DNA from: Rhodobacteraceae bacterium S2214
GTDB lineage: Bacteria > Pseudomonadota > Alphaproteobacteria > Rhodobacterales > Rhodobacteraceae
DNA: 64,000 nucleotides
Direction: 5' to 3'
Assembly: GCA_025141675.1 (NCBI GenBank)
Contig: CP081161.1
Coordinates: forward strand, 713,501 to 777,500
A program made the translations under genes and the position numbers. The notes under the pieces are model-generated. The model did not search any database, was not told the origin of the DNA, and was given only the letters and a program-made list of their open reading frames with translations. Shown one piece after another: positions 8,018 to 15,821 of the stretch (position 1 is the first letter of the stretch; every line of letters begins with the position of its first letter).

Positions 8018-9219
8018 CGACAACGCCTTGGTTGCATGTTGTGGGGATTGGCGAAGACGGACTTGATGGTCTTGTGCCTGCGACCCGTGCGGTTGTGGAA
8101 GCGGCTGAAGTGATCCTTGGCGGAGAGCGGCATCACGCGTTGGCCGAGGCGGTGCAGGCCGAACGGATCGCGTGGCCGACGCCCTTTGATGCGATGATCG
8201 AAACGATTGAGGGGCTGCGGGGCAAGCGTGCCGTGATCCTCGTCACTGGCGATCCGCTGTGGTTTTCTGTGGGAGCGCGAATTGGGCGCGCGATTGATCC
8301 GGCGGAGATTGTCTATCACCCGCAACTGTCCGCATTCCAGCTGGCGTCTGCCCGCATGGGGTGGTCGTTGCCGGATGTTGAGACGTTGACCGTGCATGGC
8401 CGTCCTGTGGAGCAGATGATTGCCTTCATCCAGCCGGATGCACGGTTGTTGGTGCTGACGACGGGGGCGCAAACGCCGGCGCAGATCGCGGCATTTTTGA
8501 CCGAACGTGGCTTTGGGCAGTCGAAGCTGACGGTGTTAGCTGCGATGGGCGGTAAAGACGAGTTGCGTTTTGATGGTGTGGCCGAAAGCTGGGATCACCA
8601 GGTGCCTGCGTTTAACACGCTCGCAGTTGAATGTATCGCGGCCCCTGATGCGGCGTTGCTGCCGCGTGTGCCGGGATTGGCGGATAGTTTGTTTCAGTCC
8701 GATGGGACGATGACGAAACAGGAAATTCGTGCGGCCACTGTGGCCAAGCTGATGCCGATGCGCGGGGCGCTGTTGTGGGATATCGGCTGCGGCTGCGGAT
8801 CCGTTGCGATCGAATGGATGCGTGCGGCGCGGTATGCGCGTGCTGTCGGGATTGAACCGCGTGCTGATCGGCGTGCGATGGCGGGTGCGAATGCGCTGGC
8901 GCTGGGCACCCCGAAGTTAGAATTGGTGGACGGGTCCGTGCCTGCCGCGTTGGACGGGCTTGCGGCGCCTGATGCGATTTTCATTGGTGGCGGGTTGAGC
9001 CGTGCGACGTTTGATGCTGCTTGGGCGGCTTTGCGTCCTTTGGGCCGGCTGGTGGCGAATGCTGTGACCTTGGAAAGCGAGGCGGAGTTGATCGCGCTGC
9101 ACCGTGATTTTGGCGGTGATTTGGTGAAGCTTATGGTGCACCGTGCCGAACCTGTGGGTCGGTTGACGGGGTGGCGCCCGGGGATGCCTGTGACCCAGTT
9201 GAGTTTGGTGAAACGATGA
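8014..9219 (+). CDS. cobL: Precorrin-6Y C5,15-methyltransferase (decarboxylating) CobL (CbiE-CbiT fusion)
   Basis: This 401-residue two-domain enzyme starts TTTPWLHVVGIGEDGLDGL, a CbiE-type tetrapyrrole methylase N-half with VILVTGDPLWFSVGARI. From about residue 230 it continues as a CbiT-type Rossmann methyltransferase, with SAM-binding LLWDIGCGCGSVAIEW near residue 253 and PDAIFIGGGLS. The two halves methylate C5 and C15, and the CbiT half decarboxylates the C12 acetate. The ATG at 8014 overlaps cobH and the stop overlaps cobI. An earlier in-frame codon at 7918 lies inside cobH and is ignored. Confidence 0.94.
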   Translation: MTTTPWLHVVGIGEDGLDGLVPATRAVVEAAEVILGGERHHALAEAVQAERIAWPTPFDAMIETIEGLRGKRAVILVTGDPLWFSVGARIGRAIDPAEIVYHPQLSAFQLASARMGWSLPDVETLTVHGRPVEQMIAFIQPDARLLVLTTGAQTPAQIAAFLTERGFGQSKLTVLAAMGGKDELRFDGVAESWDHQVPAFNTLAVECIAAPDAALLPRVPGLADSLFQSDGTMTKQEIRAATVAKLMPMRGALLWDIGCGCGSVAIEWMRAARYARAVGIEPRADRRAMAGANALALGTPKLELVDGSVPAALDGLAAPDAIFIGGGLSRATFDAAWAALRPLGRLVANAVTLESEAELIALHRDFGGDLVKLMVHRAEPVGRLTGWRPGMPVTQLSLVKR

Positions 9220-9959
9220 CTGGAGACGCGCGTGCGAGCACGACGCCCCTCCCGCCATCCCGTGGTACTTTGTATGGTGTTGGCTTGGGGCCAGGTGCGC
9301 CGGATTTGATGACTTTGCGGGCTGCGCGCTTGATTGAGGCTGCTGACATCGTGGCCTATCCGACGTTGGCGGGTGGCGAGAGTTTTGCACGGTCGATCGC
9401 GGCCGATTTGATCAAATCGGATGCCGTGGAGATCGTGATGGATGTTCCAATGTCTGTGGAACGCCAGCCTGCGCAAGATGCTTATGATGCGGGTGCTGCC
9501 GCGATTGCGGAGGCTTTGGAGGCTGGCCGTGATGTGGTGTGCCTGTGCGAAGGTGATCCGTTTTTCTACGGGTCGTTCATGTATATTTTCGCGCGTCTCG
9601 CCGATCGGTTTGACGTGCAGGTTGTGCCGGGCGTGACGTCTGTGACGGCCTGTGCTGCGTCAGCGCGGATGCCGTTGGCTGCGCGTAATGAACGGCTGAC
9701 TGTGCTGCCGGGTCCGTTGCCTGAGGACGAGTTGCGTGACCGGATCGCGGGCGCTGAGAGCGTTGTGATTATGAAGGTCGGCCGTCATTTGGTGAAGATC
9801 AGAGGCGTGATTGACGCGCTGGGCCTGATGGACGGCGCTGTTTATGTGGAACGTGCGACTTTGCCTACACAGATCGTGCTGCCGCTGGCGGATGCCCCTG
9901 AAAAGGCACCTTACTTTTCGATGATATTACTGACTAAAGGGGCCGATCCATGGCTGTGA
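9216..9959 (+). CDS. cobI: Precorrin-2 C20-methyltransferase CobI/CbiL, with a repeat-derived N-terminal insert
   Basis: This 247-residue tetrapyrrole methylase has GTLYGVGLGPGAPDLMTLRAA (glycine-rich motif), VVCLCEGDPFFYGSFMY, and VVPGVTSVTACAA. It adds the C20 methyl to precorrin-2 or its cobalt form. The start overlaps cobL by ATGA. Between Met-Thr-Gly and the conserved GTLYGVGLGPG core lie 13 residues (DARASTTPLPPSR) encoded by a repeat that recurs intergenically at 11771-11811. Family members normally start two to four residues before the core, so this looks like an in-frame insertion. The rest of the enzyme is intact. Confidence 0.94.
   Translation: MTGDARASTTPLPPSRGTLYGVGLGPGAPDLMTLRAARLIEAADIVAYPTLAGGESFARSIAADLIKSDAVEIVMDVPMSVERQPAQDAYDAGAAAIAEALEAGRDVVCLCEGDPFFYGSFMYIFARLADRFDVQVVPGVTSVTACAASARMPLAARNERLTVLPGPLPEDELRDRIAGAESVVIMKVGRHLVKIRGVIDALGLMDGAVYVERATLPTQIVLPLADAPEKAPYFSMILLTKGADPWL
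9224..9263 (+). repeat. Short dispersed repeat, coding copy inside cobI
   Basis: AGACGCGCGT (9224-9233), a 7-base variable spacer (9234-9240) and a 23-base block (9241-9263, starting CGACGCCCCTCCCGCC) match the copy at 11771-11811 exactly outside the spacer. Here it lies in frame in the first codons of cobI and is translated. The flanking ATGACTGG and GGTACTTTG would join in frame without it. Confidence 0.8.
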
Positions 9960-11770
9960 AACCTGTTGTTTTGGCGCTTTCCCGTTCGGGAGAGGCCGTG
10001 GCCCATCGTGTGGCAAAGGTGCTTGGTGCGCAGGTGCATGGCCGCGAAGGTCGTGTGGATCAGGCGGATGCGTTTTTTGCGCATGCGTTGGATCATACGC
10101 GAGAATTGTTCGCGGCTGGGGTTCCGATTGTGGGCGTTTGTGCGTCGGGGATCTTGATCCGCGGTGTTGCGCCGTTGTTAGCCGACAAAACGACAGAGCC
10201 ACCGGTGATTTCTGTGTCTGATAATGGGGCTGTTGTTGTACCATTGTTGGGTGGGCATCGCGGCGCGAACCGCTTGGCGGCTGAGATTTCTGATGCGCTG
10301 GGTGCTGTCGCTGCTGTGACGACGGCGGGTGACGTGGCGATGGGCGTGGCGTTGGATAGTCCGCCTGCGGGGTGGCGTTTGGTGAACCCTGATGACGCAA
10401 AGGATGCGATGGCGGGGATGTTGTCGGCTGGCGGTGCTTTGCTGGCTGAGGACGCGTCGGTGCGTGCTGAATGGTTGGATGCGGTGCCGTTTGCTGAGGA
10501 TGGCACGCGGTTGTCCTGCACGTCGGCTGCTTTGCCGGATTTGGGCGGCGATCATTTGCAGTTTGCGCCGCAGGTTTTGACGTTGGGTGTTGGTTGTGCG
10601 CGGAATTGTCCGCCTGAGGAACTGGCTGCATTGGTGCAGTCGGTTTTGGATGAAGCAGGGCTAGCGCCTGAGGCGATCCATTCGGTGAATACAATCACCC
10701 TGAAAGGCGATGAGCCTGCGATTATTGATCTTGCGGCATCGCTTGGTGCGCCGATGCGTTTGTTTGAGGCGGATGTTTTGGAATCGGAGACGCCGCGTCT
10801 TGCGAATCCATCTGATGTGGTTTTCGCCGAAGTGGGTACGCATGGCGTGTCTGAGGCTGCGGCCTTGGCGCAAGGTGGCGCGGACGCCGTGCTGACCCAT
10901 CCGAAGCGCAAGACGGCGAATGCGACCTGCGCGATTGCGATGGCACCTGCCCCCTTGGTTGATCTGAAGGGAAGGTCGCGTGGGCGGTTGTCGATTGTGG
11001 GTATTGGACCGGGGCAGGCGGCATGGCGCACGCCTGAGGTATCGCGGCTGGTGTCTGAAGCTGAGGAATTGGTGGGATACGGGCTTTATATTGATTTGCT
11101 GGGGCCGTTGGCTGTGGGCAAGGAGCGGTCTGATTTTCCATTGGGCGGCGAAGAGGATCGGTGCCGGTTTGCGTTGGAACAGGCAGCGTTGGGCAAGAAC
11201 GTGGCCTTGGTCTGTTCGGGTGATGCAGGCATTTATGCGATGGGCGCGTTGGTGTTCGAATTGCTGGATCGGTCGGTGGATCAGATGGGTGTTTCTGATG
11301 CAGCGCACCGTGTCGAGGTTGTCTGTTCGCCGGGGGTTTCTGCGTTGCAGGGGGCTGCTGCGCGGGCTGGTGCCCCGTTGGGACATGATTTCTGTGCGAT
11401 TTCATTGAGTGATTTGCTGACCCCGCGTGAGGATATTGTGAAACGTCTGAAAGCCGCTGCCGAGGGCGATTTTGTGATCGCGTTCTATAATCCGGTGTCG
11501 ATGCGGCGTAGGACGTTGTTGGCTGAGGCGCGTGATATTTTGTTGCAGCATCGCCCGCCCGAGACGCCTGTCATGTTGGCGTCGTCGCTTGGGCGGCCTG
11601 AGGAGCATGTCCGCTACCGCCGCTTGGATGAGTTGGAAGTCGATGAGGTGGATATGTTGACCGTTGTGCTGGTTGGGTCGTCGCATTCGCGGCTTGCCCA
11701 ATTGGGGACGGGTCCACGGATGTTCACGCCGCGTGGCTATGCCCGCAAGATTGATGGGGATTTGGCGTAG
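9950..11770 (+). CDS. cobJ: CbiG-CobJ fusion: cobalamin biosynthesis protein CbiG joined to precorrin-3B C17-methyltransferase
   Basis: This is a 606-residue fusion. Residues 1-340 are CbiG-like: the N-domain has GVCASGILIRGVAPLLADK from about residue 62 and SVSDNGAVVVPLLGGHRGAN, and the C-domain has LTLGVGCARNCPPEELAALV from about residue 210 and FAEVGTHGVSEAAAL. From residue about 345 a full CobJ/CbiH tetrapyrrole methylase follows (LSIVGIGPG, VALVCSGDAGIYAMG, FVIAFYNPVSMRR). CobJ methylates C17 with ring contraction. In the anaerobic route CbiG opens the lactone and releases acetaldehyde. The fusion would couple these steps. The start overlaps the end of cobI by 10 bases. The cysteine-containing GCARNC motif is normal for CbiG. 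Confidence 0.92.
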   Translation: MAVKPVVLALSRSGEAVAHRVAKVLGAQVHGREGRVDQADAFFAHALDHTRELFAAGVPIVGVCASGILIRGVAPLLADKTTEPPVISVSDNGAVVVPLLGGHRGANRLAAEISDALGAVAAVTTAGDVAMGVALDSPPAGWRLVNPDDAKDAMAGMLSAGGALLAEDASVRAEWLDAVPFAEDGTRLSCTSAALPDLGGDHLQFAPQVLTLGVGCARNCPPEELAALVQSVLDEAGLAPEAIHSVNTITLKGDEPAIIDLAASLGAPMRLFEADVLESETPRLANPSDVVFAEVGTHGVSEAAALAQGGADAVLTHPKRKTANATCAIAMAPAPLVDLKGRSRGRLSIVGIGPGQAAWRTPEVSRLVSEAEELVGYGLYIDLLGPLAVGKERSDFPLGGEEDRCRFALEQAALGKNVALVCSGDAGIYAMGALVFELLDRSVDQMGVSDAAHRVEVVCSPGVSALQGAAARAGAPLGHDFCAISLSDLLTPREDIVKRLKAAAEGDFVIAFYNPVSMRRRTLLAEARDILLQHRPPETPVMLASSLGRPEEHVRYRRLDELEVDEVDMLTVVLVGSSHSRLAQLGTGPRMFTPRGYARKIDGDLA

Positions 11771-11811
11771 AGACGCGCGTCCTTTGGACGACGCCCCTCC
11801 CGCCATCCCGT
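11771..11811 (+). repeat. Short dispersed repeat, intergenic copy between cobJ and cobM
   Basis: This copy begins one base after the cobJ stop. It carries the same AGACGCGCGT block, an 8-base spacer, and the same 23-base block ending CCGCCATCCCGT. It fills most of the only sizeable gap in the otherwise overlapping operon and stops just before the cobM ribosome-binding site. Confidence 0.8.
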
Positions 11812-11824
11812 ATGGAGTTTTGAG

Positions 11825-12598
11825 ATGACTGTTTATTTTATTGGTGCAGGTCCGGGTGATCCGGAATTGCTGACGTTGAAAGCTGCGCGTGTGATTGGCG
11901 CATGTCCTGTGTGTCTTTATGCGGGGTCGTTGGTGCCTGCTGAGGTGGTTGGTTGTGCGCCGGACGGTGCGCGTGTTTTGGACACCGCCCCGATGACGTT
12001 GGATGATACCCATGCGGAGATTTTGGCGGCGCATGCGCGTGGTGAAGACGTTGCGCGTGTCCATTCCGGTGATCCGTCATTGTATGGCGCGATTGCGGAA
12101 CAGATCCGCCGATTGAAAGAAGACGGGATTTCTTACGAGATTATTCCAGGCGTGCCTGCTTATGCTGCTGCGGCGGCTGCTTTGGGGACAGAGTTGACAG
12201 TGCCTGAGATCGCGCAGTCTATCGTCTTGACACGTATGTCGATGAAATCGACAGGGATGCCCGAGGGTGAGACGCTCGAGAATTTCGCCCGCACGGGGGC
12301 AACATTAGCGATCCATTTGGGGATCAGGGCGCTGCGTGAAATCGAACGCCAACTGATTCCTTATTATGGCGAAGACTGTCCTGTGGTCGTGATTTACCGC
12401 GCCTCATGGCCGGATCAGTTGATCATTCGTGGCACCTTTGCCGATATTCGCGAAAAAGTACGGGCCGCAAAAATCACGCGTACTGCGTTGATTATGGTCG
12501 GTCCTGCGTTGTCAGATAATCACGGTTTCCCTGATTCTGCGTTGTATGATGCGGCGAAACCGCATGTCTTGCGCCCGAAGGTAAAAGAAAAATCTTGA
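11825..12598 (+). CDS. cobM: Precorrin-4 C11-methyltransferase CobM/CbiF
   Basis: This 257-residue tetrapyrrole methylase starts MTVYFIGAGPGDPELLTLKAA and has CLYAGSLVPAEV, the GDPSLYGAI motif, and IIPGVPAYAAAAAALG with LTVPEIAQSIVLTR. All are diagnostic of CobM. It methylates C11 of precorrin-4. The start is preceded by TGGAGTTTTGAG. It is the last recognisable gene of the corrin operon; no terminator hairpin with a T-run is evident immediately after it. Confidence 0.95.
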   Translation: MTVYFIGAGPGDPELLTLKAARVIGACPVCLYAGSLVPAEVVGCAPDGARVLDTAPMTLDDTHAEILAAHARGEDVARVHSGDPSLYGAIAEQIRRLKEDGISYEIIPGVPAYAAAAAALGTELTVPEIAQSIVLTRMSMKSTGMPEGETLENFARTGATLAIHLGIRALREIERQLIPYYGEDCPVVVIYRASWPDQLIIRGTFADIREKVRAAKITRTALIMVGPALSDNHGFPDSALYDAAKPHVLRPKVKEKS

Positions 12599-12695
12599 AC
12601 AATTTGGCAGGTTTACGCTGCGGCGCGGCGGACGTCGTCACTTGATATTTACAATTAGAAGTACATCCTAGGGTTCCAGACAAGGAATCGGCACG

Positions 12696-13043
12696 ATGTT
12701 TCAAATGTTTCCGCAAGAGGTCCGCGAGGGCCTAGAACAAGCCCGTAAACAATCGCTGAAGCGCAACGATCGGCTTTGCGTTCACGACGGTGACGACGTC
12801 TATCGTATCCTGCGTTTGTGGGACAATGGCTTTGCTTTGGATGCGAAAACGTCGCCGCGTTTGCGGGGACGTGTCGAAATTTACGACGGATCGCGTCATC
12901 TGTACCAATGTCTTGTGATTGATTCCGAATTGGACGGTCAAGAACGTGTGTTTGATTTCAAGTGGGTCAACACAATTCCCGACCGTCCGCCCGCGGATTT
13001 TGTCCGCGAGCAGGATGCGCCGATTGCGTTGCTACCGCGCTAG
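12696..13043 (+). CDS. Conserved hypothetical protein, 115 residues
   Basis: The product (MFQMFPQEVREGLEQARKQ...) has no signal peptide or membrane segment. It begins with a charged amphipathic helix and then looks beta-rich (RLCVHDGDDVYRILRLWDNG, RVEIYDGSRHLYQCLV). AAGGAA precedes the ATG by about ten bases. The overall pattern loosely suggests a small beta-barrel such as a PilZ-like fold, but the PilZ RxxxR and DxSxxG motifs are not clear, so no function is assigned. It converges with patB and the two stops touch. Confidence 0.65.
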   Translation: MFQMFPQEVREGLEQARKQSLKRNDRLCVHDGDDVYRILRLWDNGFALDAKTSPRLRGRVEIYDGSRHLYQCLVIDSELDGQERVFDFKWVNTIPDRPPADFVREQDAPIALLPR

Positions 13044-14213
13044 TTACTGAAGATCGCTGAACGCGGACTGAAGGCGGGCGACTGCCTCTTCGATTTGCGC
13101 CCGTGGTGCGCCGAGATTGAAGCGTAGGAAGCTATCGCCGCCAGTGCCGAATGTCGGGCCGTGGTTGGCTGCGATCTTTGCTTCGTTTTGCACCCGTGCT
13201 GTGAATTCTTCGCGCGACATGCCCGTGCCCGAAAAGTCGACCCACGCCAGATACGTCGCATCGAGTGGCATTGATCTAAGCCCCGGAATGGCGTTGATCC
13301 CGGCGTCGAACACCTGCCGGTTGCCGTCGAGATATGCTTTCAACGCGTCGACCCATTCGGCCCCTTCGGGTGAATAGGCTGCCGTTGCCATGAACAGGCC
13401 AAAGCTGTTCGGTGACAGGCCAAGGGCCGCCATGCGTTTCCCGAATTGCGCCCGCAAATCCGGGTCTTCGATGATCACATTACCCGAATGGCTGCCTGCG
13501 ATGTTGAAGGTCTTGGTCGTGGCCGTCATTGTTACTAGCCGGTCTGCGATCCCGTCGATATGCGCCGTCGGGATGTGGGTGTGGCCGGGCATCGTCAGAT
13601 CGTGGTGGATTTCGTCGGACACGAGGATCAACTGGTGCCGTTTCGCGAAAGCCGCAACGCCTGCCAACTCGGCGCGCGTCCAGACGCGCCCACCAGGGTT
13701 ATGGGGCGAACAAAGGATCAGCATCCGTTCGTTGCCGGTCATCTGCGCGTCGTAGGCGTCAAAATCCATCTCGTAGCGGCCATCGTTATTGACTAGTTCA
13801 CATTCCACGACTTCACGCCCTGCCGCTGCGATGACGCGCGCAAAGGCGTGGTAGACTGGTGTGAACAGAACCACACCATCGCCGGGGTTGGTGTAGGCGT
13901 CGACGCACATCCCTGTTCCGTTGACCAAGCCGTGCGTTGTGAAAATCCATGACGGATCGATCTGCCAGTTGTGGCGTGTTTTCATCCACCAGCAGATCGC
14001 GTGTTTGTACGGGCCTTCGTCGCCGTAGTAGCCGTAAACGCCGTGGTCGTGCATTTTCTTGATGGCATCCTGCACGCATTGCGGCGGCTGGAATTCCATA
14101 TCTGCCACCCACATAGAGATGCCATCGTCAGGGGAGACGCCGTAAATCGCTTCCATGCTATCCCATTTCACCGAATGGGTGCCGCGCCGGTCGATTTTCT
14201 GGTCAAAATTCAT
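13044..14213 (-). CDS. MalY/PatB-type PLP C-S lyase (cystathionine beta-lyase family)
   Basis: This 389-residue fold-type I aminotransferase begins MNFDQKIDRRGTHSVKWDSM, the PatB-family N-terminus, followed by ISMWVADMEFQPP. PLP-site residues are visible in CSPHNPGGRVWT, VSDEIHHDLTMPGH and MTATTKTFNIAG (Schiff-base Lys). Family members cleave cystathionine or cysteine-S conjugates to a thiol, pyruvate and ammonia. The ATG at 14213 is preferred; a longer reading frame to 14399 lacks homology and crosses the divergent def promoter region. Confidence 0.9.
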   Translation of the reverse strand: MNFDQKIDRRGTHSVKWDSMEAIYGVSPDDGISMWVADMEFQPPQCVQDAIKKMHDHGVYGYYGDEGPYKHAICWWMKTRHNWQIDPSWIFTTHGLVNGTGMCVDAYTNPGDGVVLFTPVYHAFARVIAAAGREVVECELVNNDGRYEMDFDAYDAQMTGNERMLILCSPHNPGGRVWTRAELAGVAAFAKRHQLILVSDEIHHDLTMPGHTHIPTAHIDGIADRLVTMTATTKTFNIAGSHSGNVIIEDPDLRAQFGKRMAALGLSPNSFGLFMATAAYSPEGAEWVDALKAYLDGNRQVFDAGINAIPGLRSMPLDATYLAWVDFSGTGMSREEFTARVQNEAKIAANHGPTFGTGGDSFLRFNLGAPRAQIEEAVARLQSAFSDLQ

Positions 14214-14289
14214 TGGTCTCTCCGCAACTGACTTTTTTGTAACGTGCTTTGACGCGCGAGGGGGTGCAAGTCGAAAACGGTCACACTTG

Positions 14290-14325
14290 CGGGATGGTAG
14301 GCGAGACGCTAGATGGACGCGCATG
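14290..14325 (-). repeat. Possible diverged, inverted copy of the cob-operon repeat at the def start
   Basis: GGGATGG at 14291-14297 and GGACGCGC at 14315-14322 match the reverse complement of both ends of the 11771-11811 repeat, with about half of the intervening bases conserved. The element runs up to the ATG of the first deformylase gene. The resemblance is partial and could be chance. Confidence 0.3.
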
Positions 14326-14844
14326 ACATTGCGCAAAATCCTGATCCACCCCGACCCGCGGCTGAAAGCCAAATGCACCCCTGTTGTGGACTTTTCCACG
14401 GACCGGGCGAAGCTGGCCGATGATATGCTGGAAACGATGTATCACGCACCGGGTATTGGTCTGGCCGCGCCACAGATTGGGATCACCGAGCGGATGATCG
14501 TCATGGATTGCGTGAAGGAAGAAGGCGGCACGCCCGAACCTATGGTCTTGATCAATCCAGAAGTGGTCTGGCAAAGCGACGAACGCAGCGTCTACGACGA
14601 AGGATGTCTGTCGATCCCTGATCAATACGCCGAAGTGGAACGCCCCGCTGCGGTCGAAGTGAAATGGCAGGACGTTGACGGCAAAGAACGGAACGAGAAG
14701 TTCGATGAACTGTGGGCGACATGTGTCCAGCACGAGATCGACCATCTCGATGGCAAATTGTTCATTGATTATCTGAAGCCGCTCAAGCGCCAGATGATCA
14801 CCCGCAAGATGCAGAAGCTGAAACGCGAAATGGCGCGCGGCTGA
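14323..14844 (+). CDS. def: Peptide deformylase 1
   Basis: This 173-residue metallohydrolase contains all three family motifs: GIGLAAPQIG (about residues 45-54), EGCLS (Glu93, metal-ligand Cys95) and HEIDHLDG (about residues 137-144, two metal-ligand His and the catalytic Glu). It removes the formyl group from nascent N-formylmethionine. It is probably the housekeeping enzyme. The ATG at 14323 fits the family N-terminus (TLRKILIHPDPRLK). Two more def-like genes follow with one- and four-base overlaps, then fmt. Confidence 0.95.
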   Translation: MTLRKILIHPDPRLKAKCTPVVDFSTDRAKLADDMLETMYHAPGIGLAAPQIGITERMIVMDCVKEEGGTPEPMVLINPEVVWQSDERSVYDEGCLSIPDQYAEVERPAAVEVKWQDVDGKERNEKFDELWATCVQHEIDHLDGKLFIDYLKPLKRQMITRKMQKLKREMARG

Positions 14845-15299
14845 TGGCGGTGATGCCGATTGTGCAAGCGCCCGATCCGGTGCTGTCGCAGGTGGCCGCC
14901 GAGATTGTGGTGTTTGACGACGCGCTGATCGGCTTGGCCGAGGACATGTTGGCGACAATGTATGCCGCCAATGGCCGTGGGATTGCAGCACCGCAGGTTG
15001 GCGTGTTGCAACGTCTGTTCGTGATGGACGCCACGTGGAAAGACGCCGATCCGCAGCCGGTGATTTTCGTGAACCCCGAGATCGTGTCGGCGTCCGAAGA
15101 AATGTCGACCTTGGCCGAAGGGTGTCTGTCGATTGCAGGCGATCTGATCAAGGTGACGCGCCCTGCGTCGGTTGTTGTGCGCTGGCGTGATGTGGATGGC
15201 GGGTTTCTTGAGGCCAGCTTTGACGGTTTTTCGGCAGCCTGTGTGCAGCACGAGATCGATCATCTGAACGGTATTTTGATTACGGATAAACGCCAATGA
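14844..15299 (+). CDS. def: Peptide deformylase 2 (paralogue, catalytic residues kept)
   Basis: This 151-residue paralogue of the preceding gene has RGIAAPQVG, EGCLSIAG and HEIDHLNG, so the metal ligands and catalytic Glu are present. It is shorter at the C-terminus than deformylase 1 and ends shortly after the third motif (ILITDKRQ). The start overlaps the upstream stop (TGATG). It is probably an active second deformylase, perhaps with different substrate preference. Confidence 0.9.
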   Translation: MAVMPIVQAPDPVLSQVAAEIVVFDDALIGLAEDMLATMYAANGRGIAAPQVGVLQRLFVMDATWKDADPQPVIFVNPEIVSASEEMSTLAEGCLSIAGDLIKVTRPASVVVRWRDVDGGFLEASFDGFSAACVQHEIDHLNGILITDKRQ

Positions 15300-15790
15300 C
15301 CCGACCTTTTGTAATGTGGCCGCACAAGGCGCTCCGCACGGTTGCTGATGATGTGACAGAGGTCACGGATGAAACCCGCGCGATCTGGGACGAAATGATC
15401 GACGCGATGGAAGCAATGCCGGGTGTCGGACTGGCTGCGGTGCAGTTGGGGGTTATGCAGCGGCTCGCGGTCGTGGATGCGTCCGAAAAACGCGGCCAAG
15501 CCGTGTGCATGGCGAACCCGGAAGTGCTGCATGCATCGGTGGAACTGCGCCCCCATGCTGAAGCGTCGCCGAATTTGCCGGGTCAATCTGCGCTGATTAA
15601 CCGCCCACGTGCCGTGACCGTTCGGTTCATGAACCGTGACGGCGAGATGGAAGATCGCGACTTTGTTGGTCTTTGGGCCACGTCGGTGCAGCATCAGATC
15701 GACCATTTGGCCGGTAAGATGTATTTCGACCGTTTGAGCAAGACAAAGCGCGATATGTTGCTACGGAAGGCACGCAAAGCGGGCCGGTGA
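15296..15790 (+). CDS. Peptide deformylase-like protein 3, lacking catalytic residues
   Basis: The 164-residue product is clearly homologous to its two neighbours but degenerate at each motif. Motif 1 is GVGLAAVQLG (Pro to Val49). Motif 2 reads EASPNLPG, with Ser91 where the metal-ligand Cys should be. Motif 3 is HQIDH, with Gln134 replacing the catalytic Glu. Peptide deformylases need both residues, so hydrolysis is not expected. The frame is open and full length, with an ATGA overlap, so the protein is probably expressed and kept for another role such as binding peptides or the ribosome. Confidence 0.88.
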   Translation: MTRPFVMWPHKALRTVADDVTEVTDETRAIWDEMIDAMEAMPGVGLAAVQLGVMQRLAVVDASEKRGQAVCMANPEVLHASVELRPHAEASPNLPGQSALINRPRAVTVRFMNRDGEMEDRDFVGLWATSVQHQIDHLAGKMYFDRLSKTKRDMLLRKARKAGR

Positions 15791-15821
15791 TGCGTTTTCC
15801 GAATAGATGAAAGGGATACCA

